Shown here: piece after piece, positions 17,071 through 26,599 of the stretch
Layout of the letters: the number at the start of each line of letters is the position of its first letter
Numbering within the stretch: the first letter of the stretch is position 1
Program-made: the position numbers and the translations under genes
NCBI GenBank assembly: GCA_028284675.1
Contig: JANQRI010000005.1
Location: forward strand, 186,001-250,000
Length of the DNA stretch: 64,000 bases
Origin: Gammaproteobacteria bacterium
Lineage (GTDB): Bacteria > Pseudomonadota > Gammaproteobacteria > HTCC5015
Direction: 5' to 3'
Notes under the pieces: model-generated
Databases searched by the model: none
What the model was told of the DNA's origin: nothing
Seen by the model: the letters and a program-made list of their open reading frames with translations, nothing else

Positions 17071-18456
17071 ATGTTGCAGATTTATAACAGCCTCAGCAGA
17101 AAAAAAGAACCGTTTGAACCGCTGGAACCTAATAAGGTGCGAATGTACGTTTGTGGTATGACGGTATATGACTATTGTCATTTGGGACATGGCAGAGCAT
17201 TGATTGTATTTGATGTGATCTATCGCTATTTGTTGTCGCAAGGATATGATGTCAGCTATGTGCGAAATATTACGGATATTGACGATAAAATTATAAAAAG
17301 AGCACACGAAAACGGGGAATCTATAGAAAAGCTCACGACCCGTTTTATAAAAGCCATGCATGAAGATGCGGATGCATTGTCTGTATTACGGCCCAGTATG
17401 GAACCCAAGGCAACTGATAATATTGATGCGATTTTGCATATGATCAGTGTGTTGATCGAAAAAGGGCATGCTTATCCTGCAGAAAACGGGGATGTGTATT
17501 ATTCAGTGGCTTCTTTTGCAGATTATGGAAAGCTTTCGGGTAAAAGCCGTGACAGCCTGTTGGCGGGTGCACGGGTGGAAATAGATGCCGGTAAACAGGA
17601 TCCGTTAGACTTTGTATTATGGAAGTCAGCCAAGCCGGACGAGCCGAGCTGGGAGTCTCCCTGGGGGGCCGGCCGGCCGGGCTGGCATATAGAATGTTCA
17701 GCAATGGCGACCCGGCACCTTGGAGCATACTTTGATATCCATGGTGGTGGCCAGGATCTTCAGTTTCCGCATCATGAAAATGAGATTGCCCAAAGTGAGG
17801 CATGCACCGGGCACCCGTATGTGAAATACTGGATTCATAACGGGTTTGTGCGTGTTAATGAGGAAAAAATGTCAAAGTCTCTGGGTAATTTTTTTACGAT
17901 CAGAGACATACTCAAGCACTACAAAGCCGAGGAAGTTCGTTTTCTGGTTTTGAACAGCCATTATCGCAGTCCATTAAACTACAATGAAGGTCAGCTTGAT
18001 AGCGCGCGTTCGGCACTGAGCCGGCTGTATACCGCGTTGCGGGGTTTTTCTAATTTGACTGTTGGTGATTTTGGGCAGCAATACAAAACAGCTTTTAATG
18101 CTGCGATGGATGATGATTTCAATACGCCTGAGGCAATGGCGGTGTTATTTGATCTGGCACATGAAACGAATCGTTTGCGCACTTCCGAGCCGCGGGTGGC
18201 CGAGCAGGCAGCGGCATTGTTGAAGGATCTGGGCTCGGTTTTGGGTATTTTGCAAACCCCGCCCGATGAATACCTGCAATCCGCACCGGACCAGGGTTTG
18301 CTTGATGAAGCTGAAATAGATCGGCTGATAGAGCAGCGGCGTATTGCGCGAATGGAGAAAAACTGGTCTGAGAGTGACAGGATTAGAGACCTGTTGGTTC
18401 AGCAGGGAATTGTGTTGGAGGATACTCCTGAAGGTACGGTCTGGCGGCGGGCTTAA
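17071..18456 (+). CDS. cysS: Cysteinyl-tRNA synthetase
   Basis: Class I synthetase charging tRNA-Cys. The HIGH motif appears as HLGH (YDYCHLGHGRA), with the zinc-binding Cys in CGMTVYD and later Cys/His ligands in WHIECSA and HHENE. The KMSKS motif is KMSKSLGN. A C-terminal anticodon-binding helical domain follows. I chose ATG 17071 (461 residues, MLQIYNSLSR) because orthologues start there; the 30 in-frame residues upstream have no counterpart and would overlap the promoter. Confidence 0.97.
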   Translation: MLQIYNSLSRKKEPFEPLEPNKVRMYVCGMTVYDYCHLGHGRALIVFDVIYRYLLSQGYDVSYVRNITDIDDKIIKRAHENGESIEKLTTRFIKAMHEDADALSVLRPSMEPKATDNIDAILHMISVLIEKGHAYPAENGDVYYSVASFADYGKLSGKSRDSLLAGARVEIDAGKQDPLDFVLWKSAKPDEPSWESPWGAGRPGWHIECSAMATRHLGAYFDIHGGGQDLQFPHHENEIAQSEACTGHPYVKYWIHNGFVRVNEEKMSKSLGNFFTIRDILKHYKAEEVRFLVLNSHYRSPLNYNEGQLDSARSALSRLYTALRGFSNLTVGDFGQQYKTAFNAAMDDDFNTPEAMAVLFDLAHETNRLRTSEPRVAEQAAALLKDLGSVLGILQTPPDEYLQSAPDQGLLDEAEIDRLIEQRRIARMEKNWSESDRIRDLLVQQGIVLEDTPEGTVWRRA

Positions 18457-18465
18457 TCGGGAAAG

Positions 18466-19323
18466 TTATTTAACGCAATGACTCTGATAAGCCTGCAGGG
18501 TGTTATGTAGCAGCATTGCAACTGTCATGGGGCCAACACCGCCGGGCACCGGGGTTATCCAGGCGGCTTTTTCGGCTGCAGCCTCAAATTCAACATCGCC
18601 GGTCAATGTTCCGTTTGGCATCCGGTTCATTCCCACATCAATGACTGTTGCTCCGGGTTTCACCCACTCACCAAGCACCAGTTTTGGTTTGCCTGCGGCA
18701 ACGACCAGAATATCTGCTGTTTGAACATAGCTGGCCAGATCTGCCGTAAAACGATGGCAAATACTGACTGTTGCACCTTTTAATAGTAACTCAGAAGCCA
18801 TTGGGCGGCCGACAATATTTGATGCGCCGACTATGACAGCATTTCGGTATTTGAAACTTTCCTGAATGCTTTCGAGTAATTTTATAATGCCGAAAGGTGT
18901 GCAGGGACGTAATGTTGGTATGCGCTGCGCAAGCCTGCCGATATTGTAAGGGTGGAATCCATCTACATCTTTATCGGGGGCGATAGACTCAATAATACTG
19001 CCGGTATCGATATGCTCAGGCAGCGGCAATTGCACCAGAATTCCATCAATTTCGGCGTTATTGTTCAGTTCATGAATCAGGGCGGCTAGATCATCCTGTT
19101 TGGTGTCACCCGGCAGATCAAAAGCCTGGGACATAATACCCGCTTCCTTGCATGCTTTACGTTTGTGGTTTACATAAACCTGTGATGCCGGGTCGTTACC
19201 GACCAGCACAACGGCAAGGCCGGGGGCCCTCCTATTTCGAGCAAGATTTTCGGCAACCTTTTTTTTGATTTCGGCCCGAATCTTTGTGCCGATTGCCTTT
19301 CCGTCAATGATACCTGCACTCAT
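18466..19323 (-). CDS. folD: Bifunctional methylene-THF dehydrogenase/methenyl-THF cyclohydrolase
   Basis: Converts 5,10-methylene-THF to 10-formyl-THF in one-carbon metabolism. Visible landmarks are the catalytic YVNHKRKACKE segment with Lys near residue 54, the ILVQLPLP signature near 98, DKDVDGFHP, the NADP-binding GASNIVGRP motif near 166 and the C-terminal TPVPGGVGPMT signature. Length is 285 residues (E. coli 288). It is convergent with cysS (9-nt gap). The start lies 157 nt from tRNA-Pro. Confidence 0.97.
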   Translation of the reverse strand: MSAGIIDGKAIGTKIRAEIKKKVAENLARNRRAPGLAVVLVGNDPASQVYVNHKRKACKEAGIMSQAFDLPGDTKQDDLAALIHELNNNAEIDGILVQLPLPEHIDTGSIIESIAPDKDVDGFHPYNIGRLAQRIPTLRPCTPFGIIKLLESIQESFKYRNAVIVGASNIVGRPMASELLLKGATVSICHRFTADLASYVQTADILVVAAGKPKLVLGEWVKPGATVIDVGMNRMPNGTLTGDVEFEAAAEKAAWITPVPGGVGPMTVAMLLHNTLQAYQSHCVK

Positions 19324-19438
19324 CCGGCGATTCTCTCATGTGCTGCCGTCCGCACACAAGAATAGGTCTGGGCGGAATTGGACGCATAAGGCAACAAGGT
19401 GAGCCAAAACACGGCTGGCTGCCAAAAATTTGATGATT

Positions 19439-19444
19439 TATAAT
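19439..19444 (+). promoter_or_regulatory. Putative -10 element of the tRNA-Pro/Arg cluster
   Basis: A perfect TATAAT sits 36 nt before the 5' end of tRNA-Pro. The -35 region, 16-18 nt upstream (around TGGCTG), is a poor match, so the call rests on the -10 box and its position. Confidence 0.4.
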
Positions 19445-19480
19445 AGGTTGCGTATCATTGCCGGCCGCTGGCATGAAGAA

Positions 19481-19557
19481 CGGGGCATAGCGCAGCCTGG
19501 TAGCGCATCTGCTTTGGGAGCAGAGGGTCGTAGGTTCGAATCCTGCTGCCCCGACCA
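19481..19557 (+). tRNA. tRNA-Pro (TGG)
   Basis: A 77-nt cloverleaf with encoded CCA. Acceptor stem is CGGGGCA/TGCCCCG, the anticodon stem TCTGC/GCAGA encloses loop TTTGGGA with anticodon TGG (19515-19517), and the T loop is TTCGAAT. Confidence 0.97.
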
Positions 19558-19591
19558 ATACCTTTTAAGGGCTTGATCATTTTGTGACCAT

Positions 19592-19668
19592 GCGCCTGTA
19601 GCTCAACTGGATAGAGCAACGGCCTTCTAAGCCGTAGGTTGCAGGTTCGAGTCCTGCCGGGCGCGCCA
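19592..19668 (+). tRNA. tRNA-Arg (TCT)
   Basis: A 77-nt cloverleaf with encoded CCA. Acceptor GCGCCTG/CGGGCGC, anticodon loop CTTCTAA with anticodon TCT, T arm GCAGG-TTCGAGT-CCTGC. The last 33 nt are repeated twice downstream (see the repeat at 19636). Confidence 0.97.
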
Positions 19669-19927
19669 ACTGTGAAATATTGCCGACATGGCGTTTCGCG
19701 GGGGGGTGAAGCCGAAAGTGCGGAGGCTGAAGTTTTGACGAAGTTGAAGGTTGCAGGTTCGAGTCCTGCCGGGCGCGCCAACTGTGGAATACTGCCGACA
19801 TGGCGTTTCGCGGGGGGGAAGCCGAAAGTGCGGAGGCTGAAGTTTTGACGAAGTTGAAGGCTGCCGGTTCGAGTCCTGCCGGGCGCGCCAACTGTGAAAT
19901 GCTGCCGACATGGCGTTTCGCGGGGGG
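19636..19927 (+). repeat. Tandem repeats containing the 3' end of tRNA-Arg (about 2.6 copies)
   Basis: A unit of 110-112 nt runs in tandem. Each unit starts with the last 30 or so nucleotides of tRNA-Arg (T arm, acceptor 3' strand and CCA) and continues with a spacer of about 80 nt (AACTGTG, then GACATGGCGTTTCGCGGGGGG, CGAAAGTGCGGAGGCTGAAG and TTTTGACGAAGTTGAAGG). Copy 1 begins inside the real tRNA (from 19639), copy 2 at 19751, copy 3 at 19861 and stops after the G run near 19927. Copies 1 and 2 keep a pairing T stem; copy 3 has GCCGG instead of GCAGG. No complete second tRNA is present. The layout is like the rtT repeats downstream of E. coli tyrT. Confidence 0.93.
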
Positions 19928-19996
19928 CTAAGGTGTTTATGGAGTAGGCTGTCGGTTTTTACCTGCGGAATGCGAATTGGTTTCTAAGGGGATAAT

Positions 19997-20073
19997 GGTG
20001 AGCGTAGCTCAGTTGGTAGAGCCCTGGGTTGTGATCCCGGTGGTCGTGGGTTCGAGTCCCATCGCTCACCCCA
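19997..20073 (+). tRNA. tRNA-His (GTG)
   Basis: Acceptor GTGAGCG/CGCTCAC preceded by G at position -1 (19997) facing the C discriminator (20070), the hallmark of tRNA-His. Anticodon loop TTGTGAT gives GTG. CCA is encoded (20071-20073). Confidence 0.97.
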
Positions 20074-20364
20074 GTTTTGGGTTGTTATATCAGGCATCCT
20101 GAAGTTTGCTATAAATCCGTTTCTGCGAAAGACAGCCAAACCTTGGGTGTCACCGGGTATACTTGGCATGTTTACAGGGATATCCGTTATTTTTCTGTTT
20201 TCACAAGGGATAGTGCAATCGTAAAATCTGGAAATATCTTTGGAATGCATTGGTTCGTACCCGTAGTAAAAACAAAGGCTCTGGGCCAAGGCATTCGGAG
20301 CCAATAGCTTCTGATCGCCCTGCCACAGAGTTATATGTTAACCTGTTGAGATATAAGAAAAATC
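20074..20364. other. 291-nt spacer between tRNA-His and tRNA-Leu
   Basis: I see no gene here. A plus-strand open frame (20077-20307) has no ribosome-binding site or recognisable domain, and minus-strand frames are tRNA antisense artefacts. A weak GGCTC/GAGCC hairpin lies near 20277-20303. The spacer is long for neighbouring tRNAs. Confidence 0.5.
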
Positions 20365-20449
<85 letters not shown>

Positions 20450-20548
20450 TGGTTGTCTGGTCATATGGAATACTTGACGAGGGCCAAGATATCCTTTTTA
20501 TATCAATAATTTAGCTTTTTTATTACCACTAATCTTAGAAGGTTGTTG

Positions 20549-21862
20549 ATGCAAGTATCAGTTGAAACTACAAAAGGTTTAAATCGCAAACTCACTGTGC
20601 AGTTGCCGGGGGAGCAGCTTGAAAAAGCTTTTGATGAGCGCCTGAGGTCTTTGTCGAAAACAGTCAAATTGGCCGGTTTTCGGGCTGGGAAAATTCCGCT
20701 CAAAGTGATCCGTCAAAAATATGGCGCTGGCGTCAAGCAGGAGGTGTTGGAAGACCTGATTAAGCGCAGCTACAGTGACGCGATTAATCAGGAAAACCTC
20801 AAGCCTGCCGGTTTACCGCATATTGATACAAAGCCTGTCGAAATTGGCCAGGATTTTCAATTTATTGCCACTTTTGAGGTATTTCCTGAGGTGGAATTGG
20901 CTGATTTTGCCAAAATTAAACTGACAAACCCGAAGACGGAGCTTATTGATGATGATGTCATGGGCATGATCGATAAGCTGCGTACGCAGCGTGCCACCTG
21001 GGAGGTTGTTGAGCGTGCGGCCCAATCAGGCGATCAGGTTAAGATCGATTTTGAGGGTACTTTGGCAGGTGAGCAGGAACCGTTCGAAGGGGGTTCCGCA
21101 AAGGATTTTTCGCTGGTTTTGGGCTCAAAACAGATGATCGAAGGTTTTGAGGATCAAATAGTTGGGGTAAAAGCCGGTGAAGAGCGAAAAATAAAGGTTA
21201 AATTTCCAAAAGATTATAATAATGAGGCACTTCAGGGTAAAAAAGCGGTCTTTATTATTAACTGCAGCGAGGTTTTGGAACAAAAATTGCCTGAAATAAA
21301 TGAAGATTTTATTAAATCTTTTGGTATTGAAAGTGGTGATTTAGAGGAACTTAAAAAGCAGTTGAAAGAGCATCTGCAGCGTGAGTTGGACGAAAATGTC
21401 AAACTATACACCAAGCGCCAGATTATGGATGAGCTGGTTAGGTTGCATAAGATTGAATTACCAAATGTACTTGTTGATCGTGAAATTGAGAATCTGCAGC
21501 AACAGATGCTGCAAAGACTGAATCTTGGAAAGGAAGCGCTCGGTCAGCTGCCACGCGAGCCTTATGAAGAAAAAGCGCGTCGCCAGGTTACTTTACAGTT
21601 ACTGGTCAGTGAAGTGGTTAAACACAAGGAACTTAAAGCAGATCCTGAACATATAAAGTCGTTATTAATGAGAGCTGCTTCCAGCTACCAGGATCCGCAG
21701 GAGATGTTACAGTACTATATGAACAATAAAGAGCTTTTAAAGAATTTTGAGATGCTGGCGCTTGAGGACAAAGTGGTGGAGTTTTTGGCTTCTGAGGCAA
21801 AAGCATCTGAAAAAACCATGAGTTTCAATGACTTAGTTCAAGAGAACCAAAACGCCGGCTGA
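20549..21862 (+). CDS. tig: Trigger factor
   Basis: Ribosome-associated chaperone and peptidyl-prolyl isomerase that receives nascent chains. The ribosome-docking signature GFRAGKIP lies at about residues 44-51, an FKBP-like PPIase domain at about 155-245 (GDQVKIDFEGTL), and the helical C-terminal chaperone arms after that. I chose ATG 20549 (MQVSVETTKGL, 437 residues) over the TTG two codons upstream: AGAAGG is correctly spaced and E. coli Tig starts the same way. It heads the tig-clpP-clpX-lon group. Confidence 0.97.
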   Translation: MQVSVETTKGLNRKLTVQLPGEQLEKAFDERLRSLSKTVKLAGFRAGKIPLKVIRQKYGAGVKQEVLEDLIKRSYSDAINQENLKPAGLPHIDTKPVEIGQDFQFIATFEVFPEVELADFAKIKLTNPKTELIDDDVMGMIDKLRTQRATWEVVERAAQSGDQVKIDFEGTLAGEQEPFEGGSAKDFSLVLGSKQMIEGFEDQIVGVKAGEERKIKVKFPKDYNNEALQGKKAVFIINCSEVLEQKLPEINEDFIKSFGIESGDLEELKKQLKEHLQRELDENVKLYTKRQIMDELVRLHKIELPNVLVDREIENLQQQMLQRLNLGKEALGQLPREPYEEKARRQVTLQLLVSEVVKHKELKADPEHIKSLLMRAASSYQDPQEMLQYYMNNKELLKNFEMLALEDKVVEFLASEAKASEKTMSFNDLVQENQNAG

Positions 21863-21876
21863 CTGGGAGAGGCTTA

Positions 21877-22512
21877 ATGACGATTAAAGAGGACATTTTC
21901 AGCTCGCCATCGATGAACTTGGTGCCGATGGTAGTTGAACAGACTGCACGTGGAGAGCGCGCTTATGATATTTACTCGCGCCTGCTGAAAGAAAGAGTCA
22001 TATTTTTGGTAGGGCCGGTCGAGGATCATATGGCCAACCTGGTTGTTGCGCAGTTATTGTTTCTTGAGTCAGAGAACCCCGATAAAGATATATCACTCTA
22101 TATCAATTCCCCGGGCGGTTCTGTGAGCGCCGGATTATCAATTTACGACACAATGCAGTTTATCAAACCTGATGTCAGTACTTTATGTATAGGTTTGGCG
22201 GCCAGTATGGGAGCGCTATTGCTTTCCGGAGGAGCAGCGGATAAACGCTATGCATTACCGAATTCGAAAATTATGATTCATCAACCATTAGGTGGGTTTC
22301 AAGGTCAGGCCTCGGATATTGATATTCATGCCCGTGAAATTTTAAAAACCCGCGAACGTATGAATGAGATATTGGTAAAACATACTGGACAAGATATAGA
22401 CAAGATTCGGTCTGATACTGAGCGGGATCACTTTATGGATTCTGCAGAAGCTCAGGAATACGGTCTAATTGATGAAGTGCTGACCCGGCGAGTTGAAAAT
22501 AAGTCTGAATAA
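21877..22512 (+). CDS. clpP: ATP-dependent Clp protease proteolytic subunit
   Basis: Tetradecameric serine peptidase working with ClpX or ClpA. Catalytic Ser110 lies in GLAASMGALLLSGG and His135 in MIHQPLGG, with the Asp near 184 in TERDHFMDS. A short N-terminal propeptide precedes LVPMVVEQTARGERAYDIYSR. Length is 211 residues (E. coli 207). GGGAGAGGC precedes the ATG. It lies 14 nt after tig and 152 nt before clpX. Confidence 0.98.
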   Translation: MTIKEDIFSSPSMNLVPMVVEQTARGERAYDIYSRLLKERVIFLVGPVEDHMANLVVAQLLFLESENPDKDISLYINSPGGSVSAGLSIYDTMQFIKPDVSTLCIGLAASMGALLLSGGAADKRYALPNSKIMIHQPLGGFQGQASDIDIHAREILKTRERMNEILVKHTGQDIDKIRSDTERDHFMDSAEAQEYGLIDEVLTRRVENKSE

Positions 22513-22664
22513 TTGGATTTGTTACACCGGCTAATAGGTAATCGAACTAACAATATGTTGTTGATATTATCAAAAAAGTCACTATATATTGACTGTATTG
22601 ACATTCGTTGTTAATAAGCAAAGAATCAGAGAAAGTGCACGTATAATTAAGTTGAGGACTTAAC

Positions 22665-23942
22665 ATGACGGACGATACAGGTGATAAATCACAAGACAGC
22701 GGCAAGCTGCTGTACTGCTCGTTTTGTGGTAAGAGTCAGCATGAGGTACGTAAGCTTATCGCGGGTCCGTCCGTATTTATCTGTGACGAATGTGTAGAAC
22801 TTTGCAATGACATTGTTCGTGAAGAGTTACAGGGACAGGCTGCTGCTACAGGAACTCAGCTTCCTAAACCAAAAGAAATTAAAAAAATTCTTGATGAATA
22901 TGTGATTGGCCAGGAGAGCGCAAAAAAAGTTCTGTCTGTCGCGGTATATAATCATTACAAAAGGCTTGAAAGCAGTACCCGCAACGATTCTGTCGAGTTG
23001 GCAAAAAGCAATATTTTGTTAATTGGGCCCACAGGGTCTGGTAAAACGCTACTCGCCGAGACGCTTGCACGGCTGTTAAATGTCCCATTCACGATTGCCG
23101 ATGCGACCACGCTTACGGAAGCAGGTTACGTGGGCGAAGATGTTGAAAACATCATTCAGAAACTGCTGCAGAAATGTGATTATGATGTCGAGAAAGCACA
23201 AACCGGCATCGTGTATATTGATGAAATTGATAAAATTTCACGAAAGTCGGACAACCCGTCAATAACCCGGGATGTTTCCGGTGAGGGTGTGCAGCAGGCT
23301 TTACTTAAACTTATTGAAGGGACAATCGCTTCGGTTCCGCCCCAGGGTGGGCGTAAACATCCGCAGCAGGAATTTTTGCAGGTTGATACCTCTAATATCC
23401 TGTTTATTTGCGGAGGTGCATTTGCCGGTTTAGATAAGGTTATTCAGGAGCGCTCCAAAAAAGGTGGTATCGGTTTTTCCGCCGAAGTAAAAAGTCAGGA
23501 TGAAGAGCGTTCCGTTGGCGAGATTTTGCATGAAGTCGAACCTGAAGATTTGATCAAATATGGTTTGATTCCGGAATTTGTCGGGCGTTTACCTGTTGTG
23601 GCCACGCTGGAAGAGTTGAATGAGGAAGCTCTGGTACGGATTTTGGCCGAACCCAAGAATGCAATTATCAAACAGTATCACAAACTGTTCGATATGGAGG
23701 GTTGCGAAATCGAGTTTCGCGAGGAGGCACTGTATGCGGTTGCCCGCAAGGCAATGGAGCGTAAGACCGGTGCCCGTGGTTTACGAACCATTTTAGAGAC
23801 AGTGTTGCTCGATACAATGTATGACTTACCTTCAATGGATAATGTATCCAAAGTCGTTATCGATGAAGTTGTGATTAACGGTGAAGCCAAGCCGTATATT
23901 ATTTATGAGAGTAATGAATACAAAAAGGCGGCGCCGGATTGA
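22665..23942 (+). CDS. clpX: ATP-dependent Clp protease ATPase subunit ClpX
   Basis: AAA+ unfoldase that recognises tagged substrates such as SsrA peptides and feeds them to ClpP. An N-terminal C4 zinc-binding domain (CSFCGKS then CDECVELC, residues about 19-48) is followed by Walker A GPTGSGKT near 120, Walker B IVYIDEID, the pore GYVGED loop, the ClpP-docking GIGFSAEV (IGF) loop and sensor-2 TGARGLR. Length is 425 residues. The 152-nt leader suggests its own promoter, but I could not settle on one. Confidence 0.98.
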   Translation: MTDDTGDKSQDSGKLLYCSFCGKSQHEVRKLIAGPSVFICDECVELCNDIVREELQGQAAATGTQLPKPKEIKKILDEYVIGQESAKKVLSVAVYNHYKRLESSTRNDSVELAKSNILLIGPTGSGKTLLAETLARLLNVPFTIADATTLTEAGYVGEDVENIIQKLLQKCDYDVEKAQTGIVYIDEIDKISRKSDNPSITRDVSGEGVQQALLKLIEGTIASVPPQGGRKHPQQEFLQVDTSNILFICGGAFAGLDKVIQERSKKGGIGFSAEVKSQDEERSVGEILHEVEPEDLIKYGLIPEFVGRLPVVATLEELNEEALVRILAEPKNAIIKQYHKLFDMEGCEIEFREEALYAVARKAMERKTGARGLRTILETVLLDTMYDLPSMDNVSKVVIDEVVINGEAKPYIIYESNEYKKAAPD

Positions 23943-24046
23943 GGCCGTTAAGGGTTTGCTCTGAGCTTGATGGCAAGCCCGTTAGGGTCAAGACCGGTTT
24001 TCTTCATTTCTTTAATAGCCAATGGATCTGATACGGGGCTTATAAC

Positions 24047-26479
24047 GTGCTAGATAACGATTTTCCTGAAGCAATGCAGGTTCAACATATTCCTTTGTTG
24101 CCATTGCGTGATGTGGTTGTATATCCGCATATGGTGATCCCGCTTTTTGTCGGGCGCGAGAAGTCGGTACGCGCGCTAGAGACCGCTATGGCGGACAATA
24201 AGCACATTCTCCTTGTTGCCCAGAAAAGTGCGGATGTCGATGATCCGGGGGTTGATGATATTCATCGGATTGGAACACTGGCAACAATACTGCAGTTGTT
24301 AAAATTGCCGGATGGTACAATTAAGGTTCTGGTTGAAGGTACTCAGCGTGCTGAAGTGGTTGATCTTCAGTCCGGGGAGCACTTTTTTTCAGCTAAAATT
24401 GATATTCTAAGCTCTGATCAACCGCTTGATGAACGGGAAGTTGAAGTGTTGACTCGTTCAATTCTGGGCCTGTTTGATCAATATGTAAAACTTAATAAAA
24501 AAGTCCCTCCTGAAATTTTAACCTCGTTGACGGGTATCGATGAGCCATCCCGTCTTGCTGACACTATAGCGGCGCATATGTCGTTGAAGATCGAGGAAAA
24601 GCAAAAGATTTTGGAAATCGCAAACCCCAGAGAGCGACTCGAGCATATCATGGGTTTGATTGACGCTGAGCTTGATTTGCTGCAGATCGAAAAGCGTATA
24701 CGTGGCCGTGTTAAGCAGCAAATGGAAAAGAGTCAGCGTGAGTACTATTTGAATGAGCAGATGAAAGCTATTCAAAAAGAACTGGGTGATATCAGCGAGG
24801 AAGGAAATGAGATAGAGGAGCTTGCACGGCGAATTGAAAAAGCCGGTATGCCCGCAGAGGCTAAAGAAAAAGCCGAATCCGAGCTTAAAAAGATGAGAAT
24901 GATGTCGCCGATGTCGGCTGAGGCGACTGTTGTGCGTAATTATATTGATTGGCTGTTAAATGTTCCCTGGAAAAAACGCACGAAAATACGTAACAGCCTG
25001 ACAGACGCAGAAAAGGTTCTTGAAGAAGACCATTATGGATTGGAAAAAGTTAAAGAGCGGATATTGGAATATCTGGCGGTTACACAGCGGGTTCGTAAAT
25101 TAAAAGGTCCGATTCTGTGCCTGGTTGGTCCTCCGGGTGTGGGTAAAACATCACTCGGTCGCTCGATAGCGCGTGCGACAAATCGTAATTTTGTCCGAAT
25201 GTCTCTGGGCGGGGTTCGGGATGAAGCCGAAATCCGTGGTCACCGGCGTACCTATATCGGTTCAATGCCCGGCAAAATTATTCAAAACCTTTCCAAAGTT
25301 GGGGTTCGTAATCCGTTATTTTTGCTTGATGAAATTGACAAGATGGCGATGGATTTTCGTGGAGACCCCTCTGCTGCATTATTGGAAGTGCTTGATCCGG
25401 AGCAAAATAGTTCTTTTAACGATCATTACATGGAAGTGGATTTTGATCTATCTGATGTAATGTTTGTTGCAACTGCAAATACAATGGATATCCCCGGCCC
25501 ACTATTGGATCGAATGGAAGTTATCCAGGTGCCCAGCTACACTGAAGATGAAAAAATTAATATTGCTTCCCGTTATTTGGTCGAGAAGCAAATGAAAAAT
25601 AATGGCATCAAGCCTGAGGAACTGGATGTTGCAACAGATGCGATGCGGGATATTGTTCGCTATTACACCCGTGAAGCAGGCGTGCGTAGCTTAGAGCGTG
25701 AAATATCTAAAATTTGTCGTAAAGTTGTAAAGAATATCCTGCTTAAAGATGATGAACCTAAAATCGAAGTTACACCTGAAGAGCTTGAAAAATATTTGGG
25801 TGTCCGTCGTTATCGTTATGGCATTGCCGAGAAGCGTGATCAAGTCGGTCAAGTAACCGGTTTGGCATGGACTGAAGTGGGCGGTGAGTTGTTGACCATA
25901 GAAGCAGCTGTTGTTCCCGGTAAAGGTAAAGCCACTTATACCGGCCGCTTAGGTGACATCATGCAGGAGTCCATTCAGGCAGCAATGACAGTTGTCAGGA
26001 GCCGTGCCGATGCGCTGGGTATTTCAATGGATTTTTATGAAAAAAACGATATTCATTTGCATGTTCCTGAAGGTGCGACACCCAAAGACGGGCCCAGTGC
26101 AGGTATTGGCATGTGCACTGCTATTGTTTCTGCGCTTACAGATGCGCCGGTTCGCTCAGATGTGGCAATGACCGGTGAAATAACCCTGCGTGGCGAAGTA
26201 TTACCGATCGGTGGCTTAAAAGAAAAACTCCTGGCTGCATTGCGTGGTGGTATTTCGACGGTGTTGATTCCTGAAGAGAATCGCAAAGATCTTGTAGAGA
26301 TGCCGGAAAACATTATTGACAATCTTGAAATACATCCGGTTAGATGGATGGATGAGGTTTTTGAGCTGGCGTTAAGACATAAGCCTGCTCCTTTAGAGGA
26401 AGGTCAAGAGGAAGTTAAAAAAGTCAGTGCTGAGTCTGAAGAAGGGGAAAAAACCGAAGACCGGCGTCTTCCTCATTAA
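24047..26479 (+). CDS. lon: ATP-dependent protease Lon
   Basis: Hexameric AAA+ serine protease for misfolded proteins and short-lived regulators. The N-terminal substrate domain begins LPLLPLRDVVVYPHM, Walker A GPPGVGKT lies near residue 360, and the protease domain holds the Ser in KDGPSAG (about 682) with its Lys in GGLKEKLLAA. Length is about 810 residues, with an acidic 25-residue tail. The start is uncertain: GTG 24047 gives 9 extra residues; ATG 24074 (MQVQHIPLLPL) is equally possible, and neither has a strong ribosome-binding site. No convincing sigma-32 promoter was seen. Confidence 0.97.
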   Translation: MLDNDFPEAMQVQHIPLLPLRDVVVYPHMVIPLFVGREKSVRALETAMADNKHILLVAQKSADVDDPGVDDIHRIGTLATILQLLKLPDGTIKVLVEGTQRAEVVDLQSGEHFFSAKIDILSSDQPLDEREVEVLTRSILGLFDQYVKLNKKVPPEILTSLTGIDEPSRLADTIAAHMSLKIEEKQKILEIANPRERLEHIMGLIDAELDLLQIEKRIRGRVKQQMEKSQREYYLNEQMKAIQKELGDISEEGNEIEELARRIEKAGMPAEAKEKAESELKKMRMMSPMSAEATVVRNYIDWLLNVPWKKRTKIRNSLTDAEKVLEEDHYGLEKVKERILEYLAVTQRVRKLKGPILCLVGPPGVGKTSLGRSIARATNRNFVRMSLGGVRDEAEIRGHRRTYIGSMPGKIIQNLSKVGVRNPLFLLDEIDKMAMDFRGDPSAALLEVLDPEQNSSFNDHYMEVDFDLSDVMFVATANTMDIPGPLLDRMEVIQVPSYTEDEKINIASRYLVEKQMKNNGIKPEELDVATDAMRDIVRYYTREAGVRSLEREISKICRKVVKNILLKDDEPKIEVTPEELEKYLGVRRYRYGIAEKRDQVGQVTGLAWTEVGGELLTIEAAVVPGKGKATYTGRLGDIMQESIQAAMTVVRSRADALGISMDFYEKNDIHLHVPEGATPKDGPSAGIGMCTAIVSALTDAPVRSDVAMTGEITLRGEVLPIGGLKEKLLAALRGGISTVLIPEENRKDLVEMPENIIDNLEIHPVRWMDEVFELALRHKPAPLEEGQEEVKKVSAESEEGEKTEDRRLPH

Positions 26480-26599
26480 AAATTTACTGTTGAAAAACTA
26501 CTTTAACTTAACTTCATAAGCATTCGTCTCTTGGGCTAAGCTTATATATAAAGTGAAGTAATTATTGTGAAGCCAGTAAGGGCTCGTCTATAATCCTTG

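Noticed and set aside
19639..19848. Plus-strand frame starting MQVRVLPGAP
   Set aside because: It reads through the tRNA-Arg T arm and CCA and the repeat; it is another known tRNA-derived false ORF.
19304..19911. Several minus-strand open frames with phrases such as ARPAGLEPAT and RQDSNLQP
   Set aside because: These are the well-known false peptides read antisense to tRNA genes; they follow the tRNA-Arg T arm and its repeats exactly.
19636..19927. Prophage or integrative element attachment site at tRNA-Arg
   Set aside because: A duplicated tRNA 3' end is the usual att mark, but no integrase or cargo lies between the copies and the copies are immediate tandems, so a repeat array explains them better.
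23952..23980. Hairpin GGGTTTGC/GCAAGCCC between clpX and lon as a terminator
   Set aside because: The stem is real but has a 13-nt loop and no T run after it.
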